Assembly (NCBI GenBank): GCA_000471045.1
Contig: KI301992.1
Span: forward strand, 2,533,452 to 2,597,451
Direction of reading: 5' to 3'
Length of the DNA stretch: 64,000 bases
Origin: an actinobacterium LLX17
GTDB taxonomy: Bacteria; Actinomycetota; Actinomycetes; Propionibacteriales; Nocardioidaceae
A program made the position numbers and the translations under genes. Below, in pieces: positions 8,644-16,609 of the stretch (within the stretch, counting starts at the first letter, position 1; each line of letters begins with the position of its first letter). A model generated the notes under the pieces. That model was not told where the DNA came from. It did not search any database and saw nothing but the letters and a program-made list of their open reading frames with translations.

Positions 8644-8750
8644 TCGTTCTCGACGATTCTCTGACCTGCGGAGATGCAGGATTCGGTCTGGAATTGCAGT
8701 GATTCTGCATCATGCCGCTACCGCGCACTTCATGCCAGATCACGCAGAAA

Positions 8751-8769
8751 TGTGGGCAGAATGTGGGCA
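8751..8769 (+). repeat. Arm-site-like direct repeat pair (TGTGGGCA)x2
   Basis: TGTGGGCA-GAA-TGTGGGCA: two octamers 11 bp apart, so on the same face of the helix. Copies occur at 41042-41060 (spacer AAA) and 41343-41361 (spacer GAA). All flank the tRNA-like cores at 80-180 bp. The geometry suggests arm-type binding sites of a tyrosine integrase. Confidence 0.5.
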
Positions 8770-9140
8770 CGGATCGGTCTGCCGCGCGCCGATGACCACT
8801 CGGCATCGTCGCGTCCGGGCCACCTCGAGTGGGGAAGGACAGCGGGGCCGACGCGGCTTCCCCACCTCGTCACCCGCCGAAGCCAATCGTAGTGAAGCGT
8901 GCTCGGTAACGGCTGTCGCCCCTGCCTCTCTCCCCGCCGCGGGGATGGCAACGCCGGGGAGCTCCACGGCGGCGTGTGCCGTCGGATTCCATCCGCGCTC
9001 AGTGTTTCTTAAGTGCAGGCGCTGTCAGAGTATGGAGACGTGGTACTACGCATCTGCGATCAGAGACAGTCAGTCGCCCAAGCGTTTGGGCACTGACTTT
9101 GCGATGTGGCCACCAAACGCAGGGGCAGCCATGAGACGGT
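8770..9140. other. Non-coding island edge
   Basis: 370 bp between the arm-like repeats and the first island gene. I see no supported gene; short open frames on both strands lack ribosome sites and recognisable content. It presumably holds the promoter of the 9141 operon. Confidence 0.4.
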
Positions 9141-9605
9141 GTGAAGATGAGAGTGGCAGGCGTCCACATCACGGGGAGCGCGTTGAACATGCTGTTCGCC
9201 GACTGCGCCGGCGGAGGCACGGTCTATATCTCCTCCACACGCATCAAACCATCCAGCAGCCTGCCGGAGGCGCGGATGTTCGCGGACCTCGTCGAGCGCA
9301 TCACGGCGGAATTGCGCTCTCAGCAAGTCGAGGAGGTCGCACTGCTCGAGACGAGGAAGCGAAGCAGCCTCGCGTACAAGGATGCCTATGCGCGCGTCAT
9401 CTCCGTGGCCGCACTGATTTCGGCAGCCAACGGCGCGCAGGTGCCGTTCAATACGCACAAGACCGAAGTGGTGGGCAGGGAGCTCGAACTTCCCGCCAAG
9501 TCACTCCAGACGATCTCCCCGGAAACCATCGCAATTGACTTTAAGCCCACCTATTGGAGCGGTGGCATGGCCGAAGCAGCCGCCGTCGCTGCATTCCGCG
9601 CCTAG
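9141..9605 (+). CDS. Hypothetical protein, possible RNase-H-like fold
   Basis: 154 aa from GTG 9141; the ATG at 9147 is equally possible. No family is recognised with certainty. The start RVAGVHITGSALNMLFAD, the strand VEEVALLETRKR and the helix-rich middle resemble RuvC/RNase-H-like proteins, but a convincing set of acidic active-site residues is not visible. It ends 7 bp before the kinase gene, so the two are almost certainly one transcript. Its position directly inside an island attachment site suggests an accessory function such as phage defence, which is inference. Confidence 0.6.
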   Translation: MKMRVAGVHITGSALNMLFADCAGGGTVYISSTRIKPSSSLPEARMFADLVERITAELRSQQVEEVALLETRKRSSLAYKDAYARVISVAALISAANGAQVPFNTHKTEVVGRELELPAKSLQTISPETIAIDFKPTYWSGGMAEAAAVAAFRA

Positions 9606-9612
9606 GTCCCAG

Positions 9613-10743
9613 ATGAGTGTGAACCCCGTCGACACGTCAGCGCCCGCGGCGCCCGACGATCAGGCACGACGCGTCAACGAGCACGTCCTGCGGCTGCCCT
9701 ACGACTGCATCCGGTCAATTGCTGATGGCATCAACGAGGTCCGAGTATGGGACGACCCGTACCTGGGCTGTCAACACGTCGGCAAGCGGATCGACATCTC
9801 GAACATCCCCGATGACAGTCTGCCCGAGGCCGCGACCCTCCAGGCCGTCAGGCACGACAACATCGTGCCGATTCTCAGCGTCGCCCGCGTCGAGGATCCC
9901 AAATGGGACAAGGCTTCGATGCACGTAATCGAGATCATCACCCCGTTCTTCCCACGAGGGTCCGTCACCGACGCGCTCCTGGACGCTGTCACCTTCAGCA
10001 CCACCGAAGCGATCGCCGTTATTCAGGCGACGCTCCGCGGGCTGTCCTACCTCCACGACGTTCACGGGATCTGTCACCGCGACGTGAAGAGCAACAACAT
10101 CCTCCTGTGCGACGAGAAGGTCGCCCGGGTTGCCGATCTCGGCGTGGCCGGCCTGTTCGACGAGCACGGCGTCGCGACCGCTGTTCAAAACCCGACCCTG
10201 TACAGCTCGCCCGAGTTCGCTGGCACGAAGCAACTCACGGCCGCGTCCGACGTCTGGGGCGTCGGCCTCATGCTCCGTGAACTCCTGGGAGGGAACTTCG
10301 ACTATGCCAGTTACTCCACAGATCACGTCCTGAGCAGACAGGCCCGCCGCCAGGCGATCATTCCCGCGTCAGACCTCGTCCTGCCCATCTGGACGCCGGA
10401 CTCCCTGGCTCGCGTATACAACAAGGCCACCCAGCGAGACCCTGGCAAGCGCTACCAGACCGCGCGCGAGATGGACGAAGCCCTCAGCCGGGCGCTAGCC
10501 GTCGACTGGGTCGAGATCAGCGCCGACAAGCGGTGGGAGGCACCGTTCGTGCACCAGCCGGGCGTCCGCGTCGCCGTAACGGCTACGCACATGTCGCGCG
10601 CGAAGGTCATCAGAATGAAGGGTCTGGTCGACCGTGGCAACGGGTGGCGTCAGGCCATCAGCCCAGAGGACGTGACCGGGCTGCGCACGCCTCAAGCCCG
10701 GAAGTTCTTCAACCAGGCGTCGGTGATCGCGAGTGCCCGCTGA
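9613..10743 (+). CDS. Serine/threonine protein kinase-like protein
   Basis: 376 aa, cytoplasmic, no membrane segment. The kinase domain spans about residues 40-290: a divergent N-lobe, RHDNIVPIL helix-C region, catalytic loop CHRDVKSNN, metal-binding DLG in place of DFG, SPE in place of APE, and SDVWGVGLMLREL. Catalytic Asp, Asn and metal Asp are retained. About 85 residues follow the kinase domain with no recognised domain and no PASTA repeats, unlike housekeeping PknB kinases. Start ATG 9613 is 7 bp after the upstream gene. The 3' end overlaps the convergent gene by about 50 bp. Confidence 0.8.
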   Translation: MSVNPVDTSAPAAPDDQARRVNEHVLRLPYDCIRSIADGINEVRVWDDPYLGCQHVGKRIDISNIPDDSLPEAATLQAVRHDNIVPILSVARVEDPKWDKASMHVIEIITPFFPRGSVTDALLDAVTFSTTEAIAVIQATLRGLSYLHDVHGICHRDVKSNNILLCDEKVARVADLGVAGLFDEHGVATAVQNPTLYSSPEFAGTKQLTAASDVWGVGLMLRELLGGNFDYASYSTDHVLSRQARRQAIIPASDLVLPIWTPDSLARVYNKATQRDPGKRYQTAREMDEALSRALAVDWVEISADKRWEAPFVHQPGVRVAVTATHMSRAKVIRMKGLVDRGNGWRQAISPEDVTGLRTPQARKFFNQASVIASAR

Positions 10744-11147
10744 GCCGCAACCGAGACCGCCTCACGATCCAGCCCTGATAGCAGCATCTGTCGCCCCTGC
10801 GCCCGCCCTCGCTCCGTGACCATCCAGGCGGGGTCGTGACGTCCGCCCGATGGGGCGAGCCAACCGGCTACCACCAGTCGATACGTCGCATCGTCGACGA
10901 CTCGTGACGTGACACCGCGCTTCGGATCCCACATCGCACCAGTGAGGCTGTCGCCCCAGGGCGATTCGCTCAGCTGGTCCAGCAAGTGTTCGACCAGCAC
11001 TTGCACAGCCCAGGAATGGCGAGGCAAGAGCATGCCGTCAGCGGCGTCCTCGTAGGCGCAGATCGCTGCGCCTAGAAGCGCGTCCGAGCCAGCTAGGGCG
11101 CCGAACACAGGGATGTGCCCTGTGTCGAGACGCTCCGGCCTTCCCAT
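10692..11147 (-). CDS. Hypothetical protein, divergent partner of the HTH regulator
   Basis: 151 aa from ATG 11147 (MGRPERLDTGHIPVFGALAG). No family recognised. The middle looks like a winged-helix-like region (WDPKRGVTSRVVDDATYRLVVAGWLAP...DPAWMVTERGR), so a DNA-binding or regulatory role is possible. It converges on and overlaps the kinase gene and is transcribed away from the HTH gene at 11212 across a 64-bp intergenic region full of inverted repeats. It may be part of the kinase cassette. Confidence 0.6.
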   Translation of the reverse strand: MGRPERLDTGHIPVFGALAGSDALLGAAICAYEDAADGMLLPRHSWAVQVLVEHLLDQLSESPWGDSLTGAMWDPKRGVTSRVVDDATYRLVVAGWLAPSGGRHDPAWMVTERGRAQGRQMLLSGLDREAVSVAAQRALAITDAWLKNFRA

Positions 11148-11156
11148 GCCTTCATT

Positions 11157-11206
11157 GTTACATGTTTTCGGTAACTGGAAACACCTTTCATGTTTCGAGT
11201 AACATG
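11157..11206. promoter_or_regulatory. Divergent operator region with paired palindromes
   Basis: Between the two divergent starts lie GTTAC...GTAAC (arms 11158-11162 and 11170-11174) and CATGTT-TCGAGT-AACATG at 11189-11206, a perfect 6-bp inverted repeat. Both share the word CATGTTT. They are likely binding sites for the HTH protein encoded at 11212, giving autoregulation of both genes. Confidence 0.55.
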
Positions 11207-11211
11207 GTGAG

Positions 11212-11508
11212 GTGGGACGACCTCGAAATGCAATGGCACAGTTGTCGAAGACTGTCTTCGGCCAGGTCCACCGCCTCGTGATTATGGAAGCGCTGGCCCG
11301 CGCAGACGGTCCAATCAACCCGACCGAACTAGCTCAGCAGCTCGGTTTTGCTTCGCAGAGCGCCTTGCAAGCGTCGTTGCGTGACCTTGAGGAGGCGGGC
11401 CTCATCGAGCGGTGCCCGGACTCTGGCGGCCGGACGTACTACGACCGGGTGGACAGTGCCGGCTGGGCGTTCGCCGAAGAGTTGGCGGAGCGGTCGCGAG
11501 AGGCGTAG
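11212..11508 (+). CDS. Winged-helix (ArsR/MarR-like) transcriptional regulator
   Basis: 98 aa from GTG 11212. A winged-helix DNA-binding domain fills the protein: helices LSKTVFGQVHRLVIMEAL, PTELAQQLGFASQSALQASL as recognition helix region, LEEAGLIE, and wing GRTYYDRVD. No metal-binding cysteine pair is seen. The GTG follows GGTGAG closely, so translation may be nearly leaderless. It probably regulates itself and the divergent 10692 gene through the palindromes between them. Confidence 0.75.
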   Translation: MGRPRNAMAQLSKTVFGQVHRLVIMEALARADGPINPTELAQQLGFASQSALQASLRDLEEAGLIERCPDSGGRTYYDRVDSAGWAFAEELAERSREA

Positions 11509-11607
11509 GTCAGTGGCGAACTTTGCCACCGCAATATGTCTTACCGCGTAGATAATCTCGGGCTGTGACTATCGAACTGGCGGACACTCCAAGACGAGGT
11601 TGCGAAA

Positions 11608-11638
11608 GTTACGAAACAAGTTACGATAGTTTCGTAAC
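11608..11638 (+). promoter_or_regulatory. Operator of the HTH/PIN toxin-antitoxin operon
   Basis: GTTACGAAAC (11608-11617) and GTTTCGTAAC (11629-11638) are perfect inverted repeats, and a third half-site GTTACGA lies between them at 11620-11626. The array ends 13 bp before the antitoxin start and is probably the autoregulation site of the HTH antitoxin. The GTTAC word is shared with the 11158 operator. Confidence 0.6.
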
Positions 11639-11650
11639 GAGGAGTCAACC

Positions 11651-12199
11651 ATGACAGTACAACCGCTGGACCAGGAGACCTACCTGCCCGACGACGCCAA
11701 CGAGGTCGCCGCGGTCCTGAGCTTCATCAGTCGCCTCGAAGCCAAGACTGGCACTACGCCCGCGTCCCGCTACCTGATGAGCGGCCCTGGCGAGCACGAG
11801 CAAGTCGAGATCCCTGAGCACGCCTACCAAGTCCTCCGCCAGGTACTTCAGGCGATGCAGCGCGGGAAGGCGGTAACTGTCGCCCCACAAAACACGGTCC
11901 TGACCACGCAGCAGGCCGCGGATCTACTCGGCGTCAGCCGGCCCACGGTCGTGAAGCTTCTCGATGCCGGCCAGATCCCTTACGAGACTCCCGGCAAGCG
12001 TCGTCGGCTAGTGAAGCTCGACGATGTGCTCGCATACCGCGCCGCGCGCCGAGACGCGCAATACCAAGCGCTCATGGACACCGCGGCGGATTACGACGAC
12101 CCGGAATCGACCGAAGTGATGGCATCACGCTTGAAGAAGGTTCGCTCCGAACTTGGCGCTGCCCGCCGGGCAACCGCTCAGGCCACCACCGCAGGCTGA
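11651..12199 (+). CDS. HTH (excisionase/HTH_17-type) antitoxin
   Basis: 182 aa with GAGGAG 7 bp upstream of ATG 11651. Residues 80-135 form a MerR/excisionase-like helix-turn-helix (VLTTQQAADLLGVSRPTVVK followed by GKRRRLVKLDDVLAYRAAR). The N-terminal 70 residues may be the dimerisation or toxin-binding part. It overlaps or abuts the PIN-domain gene downstream, the usual order antitoxin then toxin. Repeat operators directly upstream support autoregulation. Confidence 0.82.
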   Translation: MTVQPLDQETYLPDDANEVAAVLSFISRLEAKTGTTPASRYLMSGPGEHEQVEIPEHAYQVLRQVLQAMQRGKAVTVAPQNTVLTTQQAADLLGVSRPTVVKLLDAGQIPYETPGKRRRLVKLDDVLAYRAARRDAQYQALMDTAADYDDPESTEVMASRLKKVRSELGAARRATAQATTAG

Positions 12200-12224
12200 C
12201 CTTTGTCGATGTGAGGATGGACGC

Positions 12225-12800
12225 CTGTTCGCGGCCGTCCTCGACACCTGCGTCCTCTGGCCGAGCCTGCAACGCGACTTCCTGCTCTCTCTGGCGATCG
12301 AAGGTCTCTATCGGCCGCTTTGGAGCGAAGCGATCCTTGAGGAACTGCATCGTCACGAGCAGCTGAAGTTGATCGACCGCGGCCACAACGAGACAGCCGC
12401 AGCAACTAAGGCCGACTACCTGCTCGATCAGATGCGCTCCGCCTTCGGAGACGCGATCGTTCAAGACTGGGAGGCTCTCGAAGGCTCGTTCGGTCTGCCC
12501 GACATCGACGACGAGCATGTCCTCGCCGCAGCAGTCGTCGGAGATGCCGGCGCGATCGTCACCGAGAACTTCAAGGACTTCCCGCCCACGGCGGTGCCGT
12601 CCACGACCCAGATCATCAGCGCCCGAGACTTCGCCGCCGACGCTGTCGATGTGAACCCCGCAAGCGCCCTCCGCGCCCTCGGCCAGCTGTCCACCCGTCA
12701 CACCCGAACCCCACACACCCCTGCAGAGATCCTCGACATCCTCGTCACTCGCTACGGGATGAATGAGGTCGACGAGATCCTGCGACCAATTGTCGACTGA
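12225..12800 (+). CDS. PIN-domain ribonuclease toxin (VapC-like)
   Basis: 191 aa if read from CTG 12225, where members of this family normally begin (M-F-A-A-V-L-D-T-C-V-L-W). No ATG, GTG or TTG in frame is nearby; the next is ATG 12153 inside the antitoxin gene, which would add 24 unlike residues. GTGAGGATGG lies just upstream as a possible ribosome site. PIN acidic residues are seen in VLDTCVLW, SEAILEEL, LPDIDDEHVLAAAV and VTENFKDF. The toxin likely cleaves RNA and is held by the HTH protein. An ATG-to-CTG change that weakens expression is possible. Confidence 0.78.
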   Translation: MFAAVLDTCVLWPSLQRDFLLSLAIEGLYRPLWSEAILEELHRHEQLKLIDRGHNETAAATKADYLLDQMRSAFGDAIVQDWEALEGSFGLPDIDDEHVLAAAVVGDAGAIVTENFKDFPPTAVPSTTQIISARDFAADAVDVNPASALRALGQLSTRHTRTPHTPAEILDILVTRYGMNEVDEILRPIVD

Positions 12801-12998
12801 CTCCCACCTGCCGAAGGAAGATTCCGATCCGCAGGTCGTCTGACTTCGAACCCACGGCATACGCAAACCTGCCCGCCACGGTCGTCAAATGTGGGCACGG
12901 GATCCACCGTCGCCCGGATCCGGCGGTCCTGTGTCTTAGCGATGGATGAGTCCTTGAAATCCACTCGCCCGATGCTCGCCGCGCCCGGTCCGGCCGTC
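12801..12998. other. Intergenic with one solitary TGTGGGCA
   Basis: No gene supported. A single TGTGGGCA followed by CGG at 12890-12897 matches the second octamer of the arm-like pairs; it may be a decayed island end between the toxin-antitoxin segment and the next block. Confidence 0.35.
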
Positions 12999-13995
12999 TC
13001 AGTCGCTGCCGTCGATCCAGGCGAAGAACTCGGATGCGGCGAAGACGGGCTTGCCGAGCTCGATGGCTTTGCGGGCCTTGCCGGACTGAGTGCCGGCCTC
13101 GGCGACGATCAGGACTTCGCACTTGCTCTTGGTGACGGTGTTGACCGGTTCGAGTCCGTGGGCGGTTGCGAGCTCGTTCATCTGAGCGCGTTCGAGTGGA
13201 CCTGCTGTGGGCGAGTGCATCGTTCCGGTGAAGCACACGCGGGCTCCCGGAACGAGCACGTCCGCGATCGAGTCCCGTTCCGAGTGTGCTTGTCCCAGTT
13301 CCTCGCCCGCGTCGAAACCGAGCATCTCGCCGACGACATGCAATCTGCGAACGAGCGCCGGTATAGTTCCGGTGAGGGTCGGGATGAAGTTGCGGAGACG
13401 ATTGGCCGCCGCGTGCCGGAGCGCGTCGTCGTCGGCAGCAGTGGGCGCTCTCTGCGCGCCGGCTCGGTGGTCGGGCTCGTCGCCGTCGAGCAGGACGGCG
13501 CTGAGGTCACGGCTGAGGTCGGGCTCGGCACTTGGGCGTCCCTGGTGAGGAGGTAGTTGACCTCTGCTGCGTCTTCGTCGGAATGGTCGAACTCCGTCGC
13601 GTCCGAACGGTCGAGACCTAGCCGATCGTGGGCGGACAGGGCCGCCCGAGCTCAAGCCATCGCCGTAGGCGCTTCGACCTCAGCAAGCTCGGCTGGCAGG
13701 AGGGCGTGACGCGGGAGATCAGAGCCCAGGGGCAGAGGTACGACTCGGCCGAGGCGCTTGAGTTCGAAGTCGATGAGGCCGAGCTGCTCGTCACTCTCGA
13801 GGCCGACGGGCGTACACCCGTCGAGGAGCGGTCCGAGGACGGCCCACGCTTCGGTGAGTGTGGGTGCGAACTGGATGTCGTCGACGCCGATGTCGTAGTC
13901 GTTCCGAGCGTTGGCGAGGTCGCGTTGCGGGTTGATGAGGGTGTTGATGCTCGCTGCTTCGCGGGGACTCGGGCTAGGCGCTGGAACTGTGAGCT
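12999..13995 (-). pseudogene. Decayed exonuclease/BRCT-domain gene
   Basis: Read on the minus strand, a first segment (about 13960-13630) encodes SINTLINPQRDLANARNDYD... and LIDFELKRLGRVVPLP, which I recognise as the exonuclease half (DNA polymerase III epsilon-like) of an actinobacterial exonuclease-BRCT protein. It hits TGA at about 13650 after EAPTAMA, reads on in frame to about 13520 (EVNYLLTRDAQVP), then needs a frameshift to join the last segment ending at 12999. That segment holds an intact BRCT domain (ADVLVPGARVCFTGTMHSP...KSKCEVLIVAEAGTQSGKARKA). The N-terminal catalytic motifs are missing. At least one nonsense change, one frameshift and a 5' truncation. Confidence 0.7.
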
Positions 13996-14160
13996 ATTTC
14001 TCCTCGACGATGGCCTTCATCGCCTTGCGGCCGTGGGTGGCGCCACCCATGTCGATCCAGATGGCGGCTGTCACGCCCCCGCTCTGCGCCGAAAATGCCG
14101 GCGAGAACGGGGGCGTGAGTTTGATCGACCATCAGGTCGACCACGGCAGAGCTGAGTCCT
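13996..14160. other. Short remnant region downstream of the hydrolase
   Basis: No intact gene. On the minus strand a short open stretch (about 14090-14010) reads AIWIDMGGATHGRKAMKAIVEEK and stops; it may be the tail of another lost gene. Confidence 0.3.
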
Positions 14161-15099
14161 TCACAGCTTGCTGTCGAAGAACGGGATGACCTTCTTCAGA
14201 GCCTCTCCGGCGCCCTTCGGCTGGTCGTAGAGGTCGTAGTGGGAGACGTCAGGCAGCTCAACGAGCTGCTTGTCCTCGGACTTGGCCTTCTCGTAGATCT
14301 CGTGCCCGTCGCCGTAGGCACCGAAGGCACCCTTCTTGTCGCCGATGACGACGAGCAGGGGCTGATCCAGGAGCTCGTCGGCCAGGTGGAACGCGTCCCA
14401 AGCCATCACGGTTGCTCCGTGAGCGACCTCGAACGTCGTACAACCGTTCTTCGCCTGCCCACGGTCCGTGCGGTAGTAGTCGTAGGCCTCGATGATGTCG
14501 ATGTCGCCGACCTGTTCAGCAGCCTCGGCAGAGCCGGGCAGGATGTCGTTCGCGACACTGTCGGCGCCGCGCGCCTCGGCCGTGCGCTGTTCAGCGATGC
14601 CCCGCAACGCGGCGAGCGGACCATCGCCCTGTCGTGCCATCTGACGCTGCATGCGACCGAAGTTCACACCGGTGATCGAGACGACCGCCTTGAACCGCTT
14701 CTCAGTCCGGGCAGACGCGAGCGTGTACCCACCACCACCACAGATCCCGAGGACGCCGATGCGGTCGGCGTCAACGTAGGGCAGGGTCACGAGGTGGTCG
14801 ATGACGCGGCTGAAGTCTTCGACACGCTCGGTCGGATTCTCCAGGAAGCGCGGCATGCCACCGCTCTCGCCTTGGAAGCTCGCGTCGAACGCAAGGACGA
14901 CATAACCCGCCTCGGCCAGCGCCGGGGCGTAGATGGTGCCGGAGGTCTGCTCCTTGCAGCTACCGATCGGGTGGGCCGCCACGATCGACGGATAGGTCGT
15001 GGACGGGTCGAAGTTCGGCGGGAGATGCAGGTCTGCCGCGATGTCCCAGTACATGTCGCGGTTGCGAATCGTCACGCGCTCGATGGTCGTGGTGGACAT
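14161..15099 (-). CDS. Alpha/beta-hydrolase (dienelactone hydrolase/YcjY-like)
   Basis: 312 aa from ATG 15099, which has GGAGCA 5 bp upstream; the frame is open further but without coding character. The nucleophile elbow is G-I-C-G-G-G-G, a cysteine nucleophile as in dienelactone hydrolase-like enzymes, and the C-terminal VSHYDLYDQPKGA supplies the histidine. No signal peptide. It is divergent from the XRE regulator at 15242, which probably controls it. Substrate unknown; carboxyl-ester or lactone hydrolysis is the family expectation. Confidence 0.8.
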   Translation of the reverse strand: MSTTTIERVTIRNRDMYWDIAADLHLPPNFDPSTTYPSIVAAHPIGSCKEQTSGTIYAPALAEAGYVVLAFDASFQGESGGMPRFLENPTERVEDFSRVIDHLVTLPYVDADRIGVLGICGGGGYTLASARTEKRFKAVVSITGVNFGRMQRQMARQGDGPLAALRGIAEQRTAEARGADSVANDILPGSAEAAEQVGDIDIIEAYDYYRTDRGQAKNGCTTFEVAHGATVMAWDAFHLADELLDQPLLVVIGDKKGAFGAYGDGHEIYEKAKSEDKQLVELPDVSHYDLYDQPKGAGEALKKVIPFFDSKL

Positions 15100-15241
15100 G
15101 GGTGCTCCTTTGCTCGCAGTGGGACCTTGTGTCCCTCTCGACCAGAGTGCGTCCGCCAGCGACTCGCACAACAGCCAGAGATCCCACCTAGGAACGATCT
15201 CTCCCAGGACAGAGAGCGCGCATCCACCTAGCGTGGACGAC

Positions 15242-16192
15242 ATGTCGACGTCACCCCAGATGCGCGCGCTCGGCGAGCTGTTCCGAGCCCGCCGGAGCGA
15301 GGTATCGCCCGCCGCGGTCCCTGCCCACGTCGTCAGCGCCGTCTCGCGTCGCCGCGTCCCGGGACTGCGACGGGAGGAGGTGGCGCAGGTCGTGGCCGTG
15401 AGCACCGACTATTACACCCGGGTCGAACAGGGGCGACTGATTCCGTCCGATCAGGTGTTCACGGCCCTCTGCCGGACGCTCGCGCTGACCTCGGAGCAGA
15501 CCGCATATGCCGAGGACCTCCTCAACCACGCTCGCGGCTATGTCGTGACAACCCCAGGACGGGAGGCGACCAACGACCGACTTCAGCTCCTCCTGAACCA
15601 GTTGACCGAGCTGCCCGCCCTTGTCCTCGGGCCACGAATGGACGTCCTGGCGTGGAACCCACCCGCCGCGGCGCTCATCACCGATTTCGCTCGTCTCGCC
15701 TCTGCCCGACGAAATTACGTCTCCATCATCTTCACCATGCCGGCCATGCGTCAGCTCTACGAGGACTGGACCTCAGTGGCACGCACCTGCGTCGGGATCT
15801 TGCGCAGCGAGGCGGCCGACAATCCCGACGACCCAGAGCTCGCCGCGCTCGTGGGCAGGCTCTCCATTGCCAGTGACGACTTCCGCCGTTGGTGGGCCGA
15901 GCACCGCGTGGCCATCCAGGACTTCGGCGCCAAGACCATGATTCACCCCTCCGCGGGCACGATGCATCTGAACTGGGACTCCTTCACCTACGCCGGCGCA
16001 GCGCGACAACAGCTCATCCTGTGGTCAGCCGACGCTGGGAGCGAGGACTCCCACGCCCTGGCGGAACTGGTCTCCGCTGCCTACCAGGCCGATAGGGAGA
16101 ACAGCCCGGACGACTCAGGACCGTCGGACGCCAGGGAGACCCTCAGTGTTCACGCCCACCGGAACAGGCCCGTTCGTACTCCGCCTCCGTGA
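15242..16192 (+). CDS. XRE-family regulator with MmyB-like ligand domain
   Basis: 316 aa from ATG 15242. Residues 1-80 hold the helix-turn-helix (LGELFRARRSEVSP, then VPGLRREEVAQVVAVSTDYYTRVEQGR). The remainder matches the MmyB/PAS-like ligand domain found in actinobacterial XRE regulators (PALVLGPRMDVLAWNPPAAAL and MRQLYEDW). Such proteins commonly sit next to and control a redox or hydrolase gene, here the divergent hydrolase. The 3' end overlaps the convergent cupin gene by 50 bp. Confidence 0.85.
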   Translation: MSTSPQMRALGELFRARRSEVSPAAVPAHVVSAVSRRRVPGLRREEVAQVVAVSTDYYTRVEQGRLIPSDQVFTALCRTLALTSEQTAYAEDLLNHARGYVVTTPGREATNDRLQLLLNQLTELPALVLGPRMDVLAWNPPAAALITDFARLASARRNYVSIIFTMPAMRQLYEDWTSVARTCVGILRSEAADNPDDPELAALVGRLSIASDDFRRWWAEHRVAIQDFGAKTMIHPSAGTMHLNWDSFTYAGAARQQLILWSADAGSEDSHALAELVSAAYQADRENSPDDSGPSDARETLSVHAHRNRPVRTPPP

Positions 16193-16544
16193 CATGCGGA
16201 CCCCAGGTCACGTCGTCGCCCTCCCAGATGGCGAGGTGCTTCATGAAGCGGTCAGGTACCGCCCCGTGCCAGTGCTCCTCCCCAGGCGGGGTGTGCACGG
16301 TGTCGCCCGGGCGCATCACGAAGACACGGTCCCGGGTGGCGACAAGACCATGCCCCTCGATCACGTGGAGCGTCTGCCCCAGGGCGTGGCTGTGCCACGC
16401 CGTGCGAGCACAGGGGACGAAGCGCACCATGTTGACGCGCATCAACGACGGCGCCTGGCCCAGGGCGATCATGTCGTAGTACACGTCACCGGTGAACAGG
16501 TCGGCAGGTCCCTTGACCGTTGGTCGCTGGTCGAGAAGCTCCAT
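16143..16544 (-). CDS. Cupin-domain protein
   Basis: 133 aa single-domain cupin. Motif 1 is HSHALGQTLHVIEGHG with two histidines, motif 2 is PGDTVHTPPGEEHWHGA. Metal-binding ligands are largely conserved, so an enzyme or metal-binding carrier is possible. Small cupins of this type often accompany dehydrogenases or carboxymuconolactone-type enzymes. It lies 65 bp downstream of the enoyl-CoA hydratase on the same strand and could be the last gene of that unit. Confidence 0.82.
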   Translation of the reverse strand: MELLDQRPTVKGPADLFTGDVYYDMIALGQAPSLMRVNMVRFVPCARTAWHSHALGQTLHVIEGHGLVATRDRVFVMRPGDTVHTPPGEEHWHGAVPDRFMKHLAIWEGDDVTWGPHVTEAEYERACSGGREH

Positions 16545-16609
16545 TCTTCCCCTCTAACGCCTGATTGTCGCCGATGTGTGCGGGACAGTCGTCACTGGCA
16601 CTCGATACC

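Noticed and set aside
8621-8720. Complete tRNA gene at the att core
   Set aside because: Only the 3' T-loop and acceptor strand are present; no anticodon arm or matching 5' acceptor strand follows on the minus strand. The same holds at 41224.
8740-8967. Minus-strand frame ending in CPHSAHISA as an integrase C-terminus
   Set aside because: The tail arises from the TGTGGGCA repeats; the rest of the frame has no integrase motif (no R-H-R-Y residues).
8699-9538. 279-aa plus-strand frame across the island edge
   Set aside because: Starts in the att region, has no ribosome site and overlaps the RNase-H-like gene in another frame.
13628-14155. 175-aa plus-strand frame opposite the exonuclease-BRCT relic
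   Set aside because: The minus strand carries recognisable protein sequence; the plus frame is its shadow.
14239-15231. 330-aa plus-strand frame opposite the hydrolase
   Set aside because: Shadow of the alpha/beta-hydrolase, whose nucleophile elbow and ribosome site are clear.
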